A DNA stretch of 64,000 bases from Ceratobasidium sp. AG-K (lineage: Eukaryota > Basidiomycota > Agaricomycetes > Cantharellales > Ceratobasidiaceae), in assembly GCA_037039685.1 (NCBI GenBank), contig JAWNGF010000006.1:310001-374000 (forward strand), given 5' to 3'. Below, piece after piece: positions 46,798-58,800 of the stretch (position 1 is its first letter; the number at the start of each line of letters is the position of its first letter). The notes below the pieces were generated by a model. It made no database searches. It saw only the letters and a program-made list of their open reading frames with translations, and was not told the DNA's origin. The translations under genes were made by a program, and so were the position numbers.

Positions 46798-49700
46798 ATG
46801 GAGTGCTGCACAAGTGGCATGCGACCTGAGGCGGGGCTCAGAGATTTGAGCGTATCGATCGAACCTCAGTTCGTGTGCGTTCAGACTCCAGTACCCTGAT
46901 GATATCTATGTTGACACGTCCATTCTTCTAGCAATGCTCTATCCGAGCTTCTTTCAACACACCGCGCATTACAGCTTGCGCTGGCTGATGGTTTGTCCTA
47001 ATAGCTTTTTCAATCATTAGTCGCGTGCTAACGGCTGCAAAAGCGAGATACGATGATGCCAAACCCACTATGAACGCTGCCTCCCCAGTATCCTTCCCGC
47101 AGGAAGTAGATCGAGTGATGCTTTGGTTACAGGGTTGTCGAATGAGGTTAAAGGGACTGGGAAGGTACGGCTAGGTTTATCCCAATCTTCATGGGCTTGG
47201 CGTTATTGAAACCACGATTGTGATACTATTGCTTACCACTTTCATACTTGACACAGGCTCGAATTACTCGCTGCACTATTACTGCGAGGGGCGATGTTAG
47301 AAGCTCGCTTTGACCATTGCGGACTGATTGAACATCTTGACGAGTCCATCAAACAACAATTCCGGGCCCTCATGCTTGTTCCAGAGGCACAGCCTGATAG
47401 AATGTCTATGGTTGCAACCCTTGGAAGCTTACACTTCAAACGGTTTTACTCCAGCGGGCAGATTTCGGACATCAGCAGAGCGGTGATCTATCACAGTCTT
47501 GTTGCAAAGCTTGCTCCAGATGGCCATTCGGAAAGGCCTGAATGGCTCACGAGCCTGGGGAATTCGTGCCTCAAATATCTCAAGCAATTTGGACAAAGCA
47601 CCAGTGTTATTGAGAATTCTAAGTACCCGCCTGAACCCGCGCGTTCCATATTCAAAGGCCGTAGATCATCGGACGAGAGCTTTGAAGACGTTCCAGTTTC
47701 AGTTGGAAGTAGGTTTGATCATATAAAGGAGCTACTCGATATCAACCAAGTAATTGTCTGGCTAACTGAGGCTGTGCGACTCACGATCTGCGGTGATATC
47801 ACGAGGTCCAAAAGACTCGATTCCCTGGGGGCTGCGTACCTGCTACGGTCCGTTATGCTGGGTGCGATCTCGGATATGGATCAGGCAATTTCGCTGCACA
47901 ACGAAGCCATACAACTCCCGTTCGGAACTGTTTTTGATCGGGCAACGAATCTCCAGAATCTTGGGACCGCGTATAGGATGCGATATAGCCGGTGTGGGGA
48001 TAAGGAGGACATCGAGCGGGCGGTGGAGCTACACGCCCAAGCTGACGAACTTGTTCATGAAGGCCATCCTAGAAAGGCAGATTTTCTCGCCAGCTTAGGG
48101 AGCTCGTACCAAACCCGGTTTCATCAACTCGGGGAACCGTTGGACTTTGGTCGGGCAGTCGTATGCATATCCTGGGCTGCGGAAACGACCCTTGACAGGT
48201 TTCCCAACAAGATTGGTTACCTTAACGACCTTGCATCCGTCTACGAAGCACGCTTTCAGCGCATTGGGGAGCGCTCGGATATCGATCAGGCAATCACGTT
48301 ATACACAAAAGGTCTAGGCCTTACTTCCAACGAGCGTCTCGGGAAGGCGAGAGGTCTTCATGGGCTTGGCAATGCATATCAATTGCGGTTCAATCGCTTG
48401 GGTGAATTGCAAGACATTGAGCAAGCAGTTGCTTGCTACACTGAAGCTTTACAGCTCACACCTGATGGACACCCAGGCAAGACAAGTTGCCTCACAGGAC
48501 TAGGTGTCTCGCATGGTACCCGGTTCCAGCGCCTTGGAGAGCTACTTGATATTGATAAAGCAGTTTTATTTCACGTTGAAGCTGTTGCGCTCACTCCCGA
48601 TGGCCATCCTGCCAAGGCGGCCGGTCTCAGTGCTCTTGGAAGCTCCTACAGAACTCGATTCATCCGCCTCGGAGACCTCTCGGATATTGAACAAGCAATC
48701 ATATGCCATACCCGAGCTACGGAACTGACACCTGATGCACACCCGAGCAAGGCTGTTTGCTTCAGCGATCTCGGTATCTCGCACGGAACGCGGTTTCAGC
48801 GCCTTGGGGAGCTTCCTGATATTGATAAAGCAGTTTTCTTTCATACTGAATCTGTTGCACTTACTCCTGACAATCACCCCGATAAAGGATTCAATCTCGG
48901 AGCGCTTGGAAGCTCATACAAGTTGCGATTTATTCGCCTAGGCATGTTGTTGGATATCGAGCGAGCGATCGCATGTCACACCCGAGCGGTTCTGATCACA
49001 CCTGATGGAAGTCCAAACAAGGCAGGATGCTTCGTTGATCTTGGGGTTTCGCATATCCTGCGATTCGGACGCCTTGGAGAACTGTCAGATCTGGACAAAG
49101 CTGTTGCATTTCACACACAAGCTGTCGCACTAACTCCCGACGATCATCCCGCCAAAGCAACCAATCTCGGCATTTTGGGAAGCTCATTTGGTACTCGATT
49201 TCATCGCCTGGGCATCCTCGGTGACATCGAACAAGCAATTGTGTGCCATGCCCAAGCAGTCGGGCTCACACCTGACGGACACCCGAGCAAGGCATCTTGC
49301 CTTGGTGACCTTGGGATCTCGCATGGTACTCGTTTTCATCGCTTGGGAGACCGCTCAGACATTGACCAGGCCGTTGCGTGTCTTAGACAAGCTGTAACTC
49401 TCGCTCCCGATGGGCACCCAGGAAAGCCCGACACTCTTAAAAGCCTCGGAAATGCATGCATGGCCCGGTTCAACATCCTTGGAGAGTTAGCGGACCTTGA
49501 AGAGGCAATCACATACCACACCCAAGCAGTGCAACTAACACCTGATGGGCATCCAGGCAAAGCGAGCAGCCTTGGTGATCTGGGAATCTCGCATGGAACC
49601 CGGTTCCAGCGTCTTGGAAGGCTACTTGATATTGATAAAGCAGTTTTATTTCACGCTGCAGCCGTTGCACTCACTCCCGATGGTCATCCTGCCAAGGCGG

Positions 49701-52700
49701 CCAGTCTTAGTGCTCTTGGAAGCTCCTACAGAACTCGATTCATCCGCCTCGGAGAGCTGTCGGATATTGAACAAGCAATCATATGCCACACCCGAGCTAT
49801 GGAGCTGACGCCAGACGGACACCCAAGCAAGCCCGGCTGCTTCACTGACCTTGGGGTCTCTCATGGGATCCGATTTCATCGCCTCGGAGAGCTACCTGAT
49901 ATTGATAAAGCGGTTTTGTTTCATGCGAAAGCTATCGCGCTTACTCCTGATGGTCATCCTGCCAAGGCGCTCAGTCTTGGTGACCTTGGAAGCTCACATA
50001 GGTCACGATTCAACCGATTCGGTTGGTTATCAGACATTGAGCAGGCGGTTGAATACCACACCCAAGCATCCCGTCTCCTACAAAATGGACACCCAAGCAA
50101 AGCTGGCAGCCTGGGTAACCTTGGTGTATCCCACGGAACCCGGTTCCAGCGCCTCGGAGAGCTGGCTGATATTGATAAGGCGGTGTTGTTTCACGCTGAA
50201 GCTGTCGCGCTCACTCCCGACGATCATCCTGCCCTGGCAGCTAATCTAGGTGCTCTCGGAAGCTCCTACAGGGCTCGATTTATTCGCCTCGGAGGGTTGT
50301 CAGACATTGAACAGGCGATTATATTCCACACCCGAGCCACAGAACTGACACCTGACGGACATCCGAGGAAGGCTGGCTGTTTGACTGACCTTGGAGTCTC
50401 GCACGTCACCCGATTTGAACGCCTAGGAGAGCTGCCCGATATCGATGCTGCGATTTCGTTCCATACTCAAGCTGTTGAACTGACTCCGGATAACAGTCCT
50501 AGTAAAGCAGCCAGTTTCGGTCTCCTTGGAACTTCGTACAGGTCCCGATTTAACCGATTAGGGAGGCTGCCAGACATCGAGCAGGCGATTAAATGCCACA
50601 GCCAAGCCATGCAGCTTATACCTGACGGACATCCGAGCAAAGCAGGTAGCCTGGGTGATCTTGGGGTTTCGCATGGGATTCGATTTCAGCGCCTTGGAAA
50701 ACTATCTGACATTGACGCTGCTGTTTTGCTTCATACACGGGCCGTTGCACTCACTCCGGATAACCATCCAGGCAAAGCATCGAATCTTGGTGTTCTTGGA
50801 AGCTCGTACAGGACACGATTCAACCGTCTTGGGCGGTTAGAAGACATTGAGAAAGCAATTGAATGCCACACGCAAGCTATGCAGCTCACCCCTGATGGGC
50901 ATTTGGGCAAGGCAGGCTGCTTCAATGACCTTGGTGTATCTCATGGCAGGCGGTTTGACCGTCTTGGGGAAGTGTCTGATATAGACAAAGCGGTTTCACT
51001 TCTCAGTAAAGCTGTCGAGCTTACTCCGGATGATGATCCAACCAAAGCGGGGCACCTGACCGGGCTTGCAGAGTGGTATAGAAATCGATTCCACCGCTTT
51101 GGAGAACTCGTGGACATCGAACAGGCTATCATGTGCAATACCCGGGCAATTGAACTCACTCCCGAAGGGCATCCGGCAAAGCTAGGCCAACTCGGTAACC
51201 TCGGGGCCTCGTATATGACTAGATTCGATCGCCTTGGGGACCCACCAGATATACAGCTTGCGCTTTCGTATCACACCAAAGTTGTTGAACTCATCCCGAA
51301 CGACCACCCGGGGAAACCATTATCCCTGATCGCTCTTGGAGATACATACCGGACCCGGTTTGAACAACTTAGCGAGCTTCTGGATATAGATAAAGCGATA
51401 TCATACCAAACTCAGGCGGTACGACTGATTTCAGATGATCATCCAGACAAGGCGGGCTACCTGAGCGCATTGGGAACTTCATATGAAAAGCGACATGGCC
51501 CTCTTCGCGAGCTGCGTGACATTAACCAAGCAATCTCCTGCATGAAACAGGCAGTAGAACTCACCCCTGACGACCACTCTAGTAAAGCCGGAGTTCTCAA
51601 CGGCCTTGGATGCGCATATGGAACCCGATTCAATCTACTCGTCCAACCAGTGGATATCGAACAAGCGATAGTGCATCAGACTCGAGCAATACAACTAACC
51701 CCAAATGACCATCCGAGTAAGGCGACGTGTCTCTCCAACCTTGGACATTCATATAAAAGTCGGTTCGAGCGCCTGGGAGAATTGTCGGACATCAATCATG
51801 CTATTGCACATCTCACTGCGGCTTTGAGGCTCATTCCACACGATGCCGTCAGGAGAAGGGGTGTTTTATGTCAACTTGGAGATTATCATGGCATTCGATT
51901 CTTTCGCTTCGGGGAACTTCCAGACCTCGAGCAAGCAATCGCATTACAGAACGAATCGTTGTACATCTCTTCCAATGGACATACCAACGACCCGCAAATA
52001 ATTCATTGCCTCGGCCAGTCATATTACATGCGCTTTCTGGCTCAGAATAGCCGTGCCGATCTTGAGAAGGCTGTTGGGCTACTTCGAGAGGCAGCAGAAC
52101 TCCCGGTGAGCAACCCAAGTATTCAATTCCAAAGTGCACATCTATGGTTTCAGGCTGCCCTGCGGCTGGGAGATTCGCCACGCTGTGCATACGAGAAAGC
52201 CATGGAGCTGGTTCCGCATTTAATCTGGCTTGGGTCCCCTGTCCACCAGCGCTATAACTTTCTCACCAGTATTGGTGGGTTTGCTCTTGGAGGGGCTGCC
52301 TGGGCAATTTCTATTGGCGATTACAATCGAGCTATTGAATGGCTGGAGGAGGGCCGATCGATTGTGTGGAAACAAATACTTCAGCTCCGTACGCCTTTCG
52401 ATGATCTCTCCGCTGTTGACCCAGCTCTCTCTCAGGAATTACAGCGAGTAGCTCGCGAGCTTGGAGATCTAGGCCTTGAAGCTATACCACTATCTTCGTT
52501 AGTCGACAATGAGTTAGACCTAGAGCAAAAGACCCAGCGTCGCCATCAATTGGCATTTCAATGGGAGAAGTTGTTGGCTCAGGCTCGAAGCAAACAGAAG
52601 CTTGAGAACTTTATGCGCTCCCCAAAATTTATGGAGCTCAAGCGCGCCGCCAAGCATGGCCCTGTAGTACTTGTCAACATTCATCCAAGTTGCTGTGATG

Positions 52701-53777
52701 CTCTTGCTATTAGTCCGCTCAATAATGGCGTCGTTCATATCCCACTGAAGCACTTCTCCGTCAAGGATGCTGTGGAAGCTCGTGAGTATCTCAAGTTTGA
52801 GATTGGCCAGCGAAGCGATCGTGCGCGTGGTTTCAAACGACACAACCCAGCGCCAAGTCAAGAAGACAAATTCAAACCTATGTTGGCTATGCTATGGATG
52901 AGTGTAGTGAAACCAATTTTAGATACCCTTGGCTATACTGTGAGTCTCAGAAATGACTGGTTCGTTGCACTAACTAACGTCCTGGACACAGAAAGCTCTA
53001 CCGGTCGATGAACTGCCGCATATTACCTGGTGCACGACTGGTCCACTATCATTCCTTCCGCTGCATGCCGCCGGATGCTACGATGGAGTGCAGCCAAACG
53101 CGATGGATCTCGTTGTATCATCATATACCCCCACTCTAAGCGCGCTGATTAGTCCAAACTCCCAGGTTCCCAGTCCAAGCTCCGGATTACTTACCGTGGG
53201 TCAAGAATATACCGAAGGCATGGGGCATTTGCCAAACACAGTACTAGAACTCTCCGTGATCAAGAAATGCGCCCAAGGGGTGAAATCAACGCAGCTCGAA
53301 GCCACCACAGCGACTGTTGACTCTGTACTAGATGCAATGGAAACGCACGACTGGATCCATCTCGCGTGCCATGCAACTCAGAATCCAGACAACCCCGCTC
53401 AGAGCACGTTCCATTTACATGACGGCAACCTTACTCTCGAAGCAATCACGAAGCGCTCGTTCAAGAATAAGGGACTGGCGTTTTTGTCAGCGTGCCATAC
53501 TGCTGCTGGCGACGACCAGCGACCGGACGAGTCGATTCATCTAGCGGCCGGAATGCTAATGGCCGGGTACCCGAGCGTTATTGCCACGATGTGGTCGATA
53601 TTTGACGAGGATGGACCAGAGGTTGCAGGAAGGGTATATGCGGAGCTGCTGAAAGATGGGAAGATGGATAGGACGGAGGTAGCTAGAGTGTTGCACAAGG
53701 CTGTTGCTGGGCTGCGGGAGAAGGTCGGAGAGAATGCGTTTAAGCGATGGGTGCCTTTTATTCATATTGGGGCATGA
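46798..53777 (+). CDS. TPR-CHAT protein, unit 3, giant form, 2241 aa
   Basis: Five exons join in frame: 46798-46874, 46932-46990, 47044-47164, 47257-52939, 52992-53777. Intron 2 contains a textbook branch site (TGCTAAC) and a misleading earlier AG. The helical N-terminus (1 to about 100) is followed by about 35 TPR-like repeats of 45 residues (to about residue 1690), with DIDKAV/DIEQAI helices alternating in two-repeat units. A linker (AISIGDYNRAIEWLEEGRS) precedes the CHAT domain, which occupies the last exon (1981-2241). The His/Cys dyad is intact: His2107 in HLACHA, Cys2148 in LSACHT. The repeats would form a superhelical scaffold about three times the length of that in unit 2. Probably a cytosolic regulated protease; no signal peptide or membrane segment. 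Partner and substrate unknown. Confidence 0.92.
47390..52090 (+). repeat. About 35 tandem 135-base repeats coding 45-residue TPR-like units
   Basis: Consensus per unit: H-P-x-K-A ... L-G-x-S-Y-x-x-R-F-x-R-L-G-E-L-x-D-I-x-x-A-I ... A-x-x-L-T-P-D-G. Repeats alternate between a DIEQAI-type and a DIDKAV-type, giving a 270-base dimer. Blocks four and eight repeats apart (540 and 1080 bases) are nearly identical: 48500-48720 and 49580-49800 share runs of 35 and more than 40 identical bases. The array therefore expanded recently by unequal exchange. Confidence 0.88.
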
Positions 53778-54949
53778 TGTAACGGATCGAGCGAATGTGT
53801 CGGAGGATTTTGATACATATATAGTATTTGATATGTATGTATACGAGGGGATTTGAACGATTATCGTTATCTTGATTCTTTTATGGTAGCTACAAAAACG
53901 GGTTCCGCTCGGAGTTTCACTCACGAAATACTGTTGGCCGGGCGAACGTGCTTTCGTCGCTCTGCAATTGAGTAGTGTAGAGCATGAGTGACAGCGATTG
54001 TCATGTTCTTCCATTTCGCCGACTTCAAAGGAAAACTACATAAATTCATCAAGCCTTCCCGTTGTAACTACTATGGTGAAATCCTTGCACTAATCTGTTC
54101 CCGATGCCCATTGCGTCAAGGTTTCGCGAAGCGAAACCCCGACTTCCCCCGGAAGCTCCGAACAGGTTCTAAAGATCCTACGAGAATCCTGGGAGCGTCA
54201 GAAGCCCCCAGGAGTGCCAGAGACCAATTGGGATTTTGCTGACGCGCACAAAAGGTGGTGGCGGAAGATTTTGAAATTAAATCCAGTATTTGGTATAGTC
54301 AGGTATTGGTTGTCGGAACTCCCTTCACTCCGATACTCTTGCTCACATCAATCAGTATTTTCGGTTTCCATTCCGCTCTGCGATTGGAGGTTCAAGTTCA
54401 GAGTCGCTCGAGTGGGAACCCCAACACGTTACATAAGTAACGACAGGGTCCCCCACGGACATCGTGCGTGAAGACCTGACCACGACCTCTTATCCCAGTG
54501 TTTCCTGTCAACTCCATAACCATGTGATAACTTTTAATCTCGACGCGCATTCCGAAAAAAGGGCCTTCGCCTTTGCGGTGTTGCCCTCGAATTTTGACGA
54601 CGTGCAAGTTACCTTACGATAGGCCCGCATTCGATTGTATCCCCGGTATCAAGGCTGGAGGTTGATGAACCTGTCTCGTGCGTAATTTGGGCCATAAAAG
54701 GCTTGGCGTGGCGCGTTGACGTCGGATTGTAGGTACGGAATCGTCTAGATGACCGATGGTTAAGGTTTAACCTACCTCCAGTTTGGTATCCTTAGTGCAC
54801 AGTTCGGTTCTCCTAGTATGTGGCGGTGTTTTTGCCTTTTTTAAAGGCGTGCTTTATCACGTCAAGATGGCTCGCTTGATGCAGCTCCCCCTGCATCCTT
54901 TGATGGTCGACGTCCCGGACACGTCTAGCAATAATGTAAGTGCACGCGC
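53778..54949. other. Spacer between units 3 and 4
   Basis: No gene, transposon or RNA recognised. GC-rich stretches near 54120-54200 encode no supported ORF. Confidence 0.4.
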
Positions 54950-55620
54950 GAGGCTGAGTTTATTCTGCTAACCCACGCAGGAACTATAAAATACACTCCT
55001 TGGTTCTTTCGCTTCAGCCACGAGAAAGCGTTCCCCAAACCCGATCTCCACGCGGGTCTTTCCCACGTCGACGAGTCCAATGCGCGCATTTCCCTCAACC
55101 AAGAATGCACACTTCCAGATCACCATCTCCTACAATGCAGACGAAAACATCCATAATCAAAATCCCGACGCTCGGGAGGGAACCAGTTCATTCTTGTTCA
55201 AGTTACTTCCAAGTGCCTTCATGCCGTCAACGACTGTGATGGGCACGTGCCTCGGATATCCCGCCCGAATGAAACTTGCGGCACTTCCGATGCACCTCCT
55301 GCCTGCCTTCTCCGCGACCTAAAATCGGCGCGCACTGAATGACCAGAACCAATCACGAGAATGAGCCAGCTTGGGCCGGAGGTGGTGGCAACGGGTGAAG
55401 TACAAGGGAATGAGGGAGCAGGCCGCCCCGTATAATTTTGACAAGTGAGATCTCATTTCTACTTTGGGTCGGACTCCTGACCAATAGATAGGACCCGAAC
55501 TCCAAATGAAAAATCTCAAGTTTGCTCCCGATTGACTGATCCAGTTACGAGTTCGGCGGACCGCGGGCACGTACATGCCGTCTTGACACTGAGTATCAAC
55601 GGGAAACCTGCTTACTGGAT
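54950..55620 (+). pseudogene. Gene A relic, unit 4
   Basis: Matches gene A from about 9600 onward: CACGCGGGT, CCCACGTCGACG, GACGAAAACATCCATAA (gene A GACGAAAACGCGCACAA), CGGGAGGG, the serine-rich section, and the last-exon end TACGAGTT...GCGGACCGCGGGCACG at about 55545. Many indels and stops. The TPR-CHAT unit 4 ATG lies about 220 bases downstream of its end. Confidence 0.6.
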
Positions 55621-55797
55621 GTCCTTGGGGATTTTTTTAATTTTTTTTTTATTGAATCGTGTTATATGGCAAGCCTAATAGGGGTGATTGTTTGATGTTG
55701 CCTTCTTGCTTTTAGATTTATTGAATTAATCTATTGATCTGTTACTGGATGCGAGCCCACTGCTGCGGCTCTGAAACCCCCACCTAATCCTGCACTT

Positions 55798-55819
55798 GAT
55801 TACATAACACATCGGCACG
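55798..55819 (+). promoter_or_regulatory. Conserved promoter box of TPR-CHAT unit 4
   Basis: Same 22-base block as 10415-10436 with one T/C difference (contains ATAACACATCGGCACG), here about 20 bases upstream of the ATG at 55839. Confidence 0.45.
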
Positions 55820-55838
55820 ATCCTTACCCCCTACCACC

Positions 55839-58800
55839 ATGGAATTGCCGCTGGAAAGTCGTGAATGCATACTTGTCCACAACCTTCGTAATGCTTCCGT
55901 TCAATCAAAATTCGCGTAAGTTGGGAATCGATGGGCAAGAAAACCGCTGGGCGTTGACGCTTGGCATTTCAGTGGCATCTTATCAGAAGCACTGTCCACC
56001 CGCTGTGCGCTTCACGAACTGCTAGCAGCAAGTTTGTAATTTTATTCATTAGGATGTTTAGAATATTCTCATCCTCTTTTATCAGTTCGCTTCAACGAGG
56101 ATGAGATAGAGGCGATGCGGGACATTTCGTCTTTTTCGCAGAGGGAGATTGAGAATGCGTCGAACCGAATCCAAAATCCTGGGGCAAACATGAGAGATCT
56201 GTCCAGGTACAAATCAGATTCTCAGGGAACGCAGTGGAATTGCTAACGCCCAATGTGGACATTTACCAGCTCTGAACCTATAACTGCGCTTTTACTTCTA
56301 GCCCAGATGTCTGATACTGCCTTTCAACAGGGAGGCCCGATTGATCAAATCAATGTGTCGGTCAAGTACCAGCAGTTGGCCACATTGCTTATTCCTGACT
56401 GGCACTTGGATAAACCGTATCGTTTTAATCACCTCGGGAACTTGTATCAGGCACGTTACGATGAATCGGGAGAGATATCGGATATCAACAGGGCTATTGC
56501 CTGCCAAACGCGGGCGGTTGAGCCAATTATCAAGAACCAGAAAATGGAGGTGGAACAGGATCACAAATTGGCTGGATTGCGAGTGAACCAATGTAGTGGA
56601 GCGGACCCGGAGTTGAATCACTCACCTACATGTCACAGTCAAGCTTCGTGTAGCTATTTCGACAAGGCGAATTATCTCTACGAACTTGCGATCGCATATA
56701 AGCGTCGGTTTAGTCGTCTAAAGGACCTGGAAGATCTGGATCAAGCGATTCTTTGTCTAAATCAAGCCGTGGAGTTTACCCCAGATGCACATTCTAGCAA
56801 GGCAATGAGCCTCGATATTCTAGGGGAGTTGTACAGGATTCGGTTTAGGCGCTGCGAAAAGGTCTGGGATATAGATCGCGCCATTTCATCACACACTTTA
56901 GCGGCCAATCTGGCCCCTGATGGGCATTTCAATAAGCCGAGCTACCTCAGCAATCTCGCGACCTCACATATGGTTCGATTTATTCATTGTAGCGAAGTTC
57001 TTGATATCAACCAAGCCATTGCGTGCCTACAAAAAGCGACTGAGCTCACCCCCGATGATCATCCCGACAAGGCGATCTATCTCTTTGAGCTTGGAGACTC
57101 CTATAGGGCTCGGTATGACCGTCTCGAAGAGCTGAAAGACATAGACCAAGCAATCAAGTATAAAAATCTAGTCATGGAGCTAACTCCCAATGACCATCGA
57201 GGAAAGCCTAACCATCTTCATGACCTTGCCCAGTTACACCGGACTCGATTTAAACACGTCGGGGAGACATCAGACGCCGACCAGGCGATAGCATACCTTA
57301 CGCTAGCTATTGAACTCATGGCTGATGAACATTTGGACAAGGCGTATTATCTTGACAATCTTGGAAACTGGCACATCTCTCGATTCAATCTTGCTGGGGA
57401 TCTGTCGGACCTAGAACGAGCCATTGATTATTTGACTCAAGCCGTGAACCTTACTCCCAATGACAACCTAGATAAGCTAGGATACCTGGAAAACCTAAGC
57501 ATCGCATACGGGACTCGAGTTTATTCATTTGGAGAACTTGCTAGAACAGATATCAATCAAGTACTTGCATGCTTAATTCGGGCAGTAAGCCTCGCGCCGG
57601 AAGGACATCCCGAGAGGGCGTGGTACCTCAACGCCCTTGGAACGGCATATACGAACCGATTCGTCTACTATGGAAATATATCAGACATTGACCACGCAAT
57701 TGTATATCGGGCGCAGGCGGTAAATATTATCACTGCTGATCGGAAAGACCGGGTCCTCTTCCTCAGCTGCCTCGGAGGCTCGTACAAGACCCGGTTCAAT
57801 CGCCTTGCCGAACTCCCCGACATTGACCAGGCAATTAAATATCTAACTCAAGCCGTGGAGCTCGCTACCGAAGGTGGCTCTGCTAAAGCTTCAGACCTGA
57901 ACAACCTCGGAAATTCGTATAAGGATCGGTTCAATCGCCTCGCAACCTCCTCTGACATCGACCAGGCCATTGTCTATCAAAACCAAGCTGTAGAATTGAC
58001 CCCTAATGAACATCCAAATAAGCGAAGTCACCTCAATAACCTTGGGAGATCATACATAGCTCGATTTGATTGCACGAAAGAGCTAGCAGATATTGATCAA
58101 GCTATTGTGTATCTCGGCGAGGCCATTACACGCACTCCCGATGGTTACCCTTACAAGGCAATTTTTCTGACGGACCTTGGAGAAGCATACAAAGGAAGAT
58201 TCACGATCGGCAAGGACCTCTCAGACATAGATCGAGCAATTTCCTCCCAAACCCAGGCTATGCAACTCATCCCTTATGGCTATCCAGACAGTCCAAAAGT
58301 ACTGTATCAACTCGGAGAATCATACTGGCAGCGGTTTATTCATCAAGCAGGCCGTTCTGACCTCGAAACTGCTCATAGCTGTCAACGGAAGGCAGCGGAG
58401 CTCCTAGTAACTGATCCAAGGACCCAATTTCGTAGCGCACGCCGGTGGTCATCGACATGCTTGCAACTGGGCATTTCGCCTCGCGCCGCATATGAAAAGG
58501 CTATGGAGCTCGTTCCGCATCTGATATGGCTCGGAACGCCAGTTCATCAGCGGTATAACCTACTTATGGATGTTGACGATATTGCCCTAAGGGCTGCAGC
58601 CTGGGCTATATCAGCTGGAGATTACGATCTCGCTCTGGAATGGCTGGAGCAAGGCCGGTCCATTGTCTGGAACCAGATACTTCAGCTCCGAACGCCATTT
58701 GAAGACATTTCCATTGACGATCAGAAACTCTCCGAGGATTTAAAAAGGGTCGCTCGCGAGCTTGGAGATGCGTCTCTACAACCGGCATCAGCATATTCGT

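Noticed and set aside
47011..47043. Earlier AG (47020) as acceptor of intron 2 in unit 3
   Set aside because: It would give a 30-base intron and an immediate stop. The AG at 47043 gives a 53-base intron with a TGCTAAC branch site and restores the 121-base exon seen in all copies.
47390..52090. Regular 135-base repeats that could suggest a CRISPR-like or satellite array
   Set aside because: They are in frame, encode degenerate TPR-like units with no spacer/repeat alternation, and lie inside a spliced eukaryotic gene.
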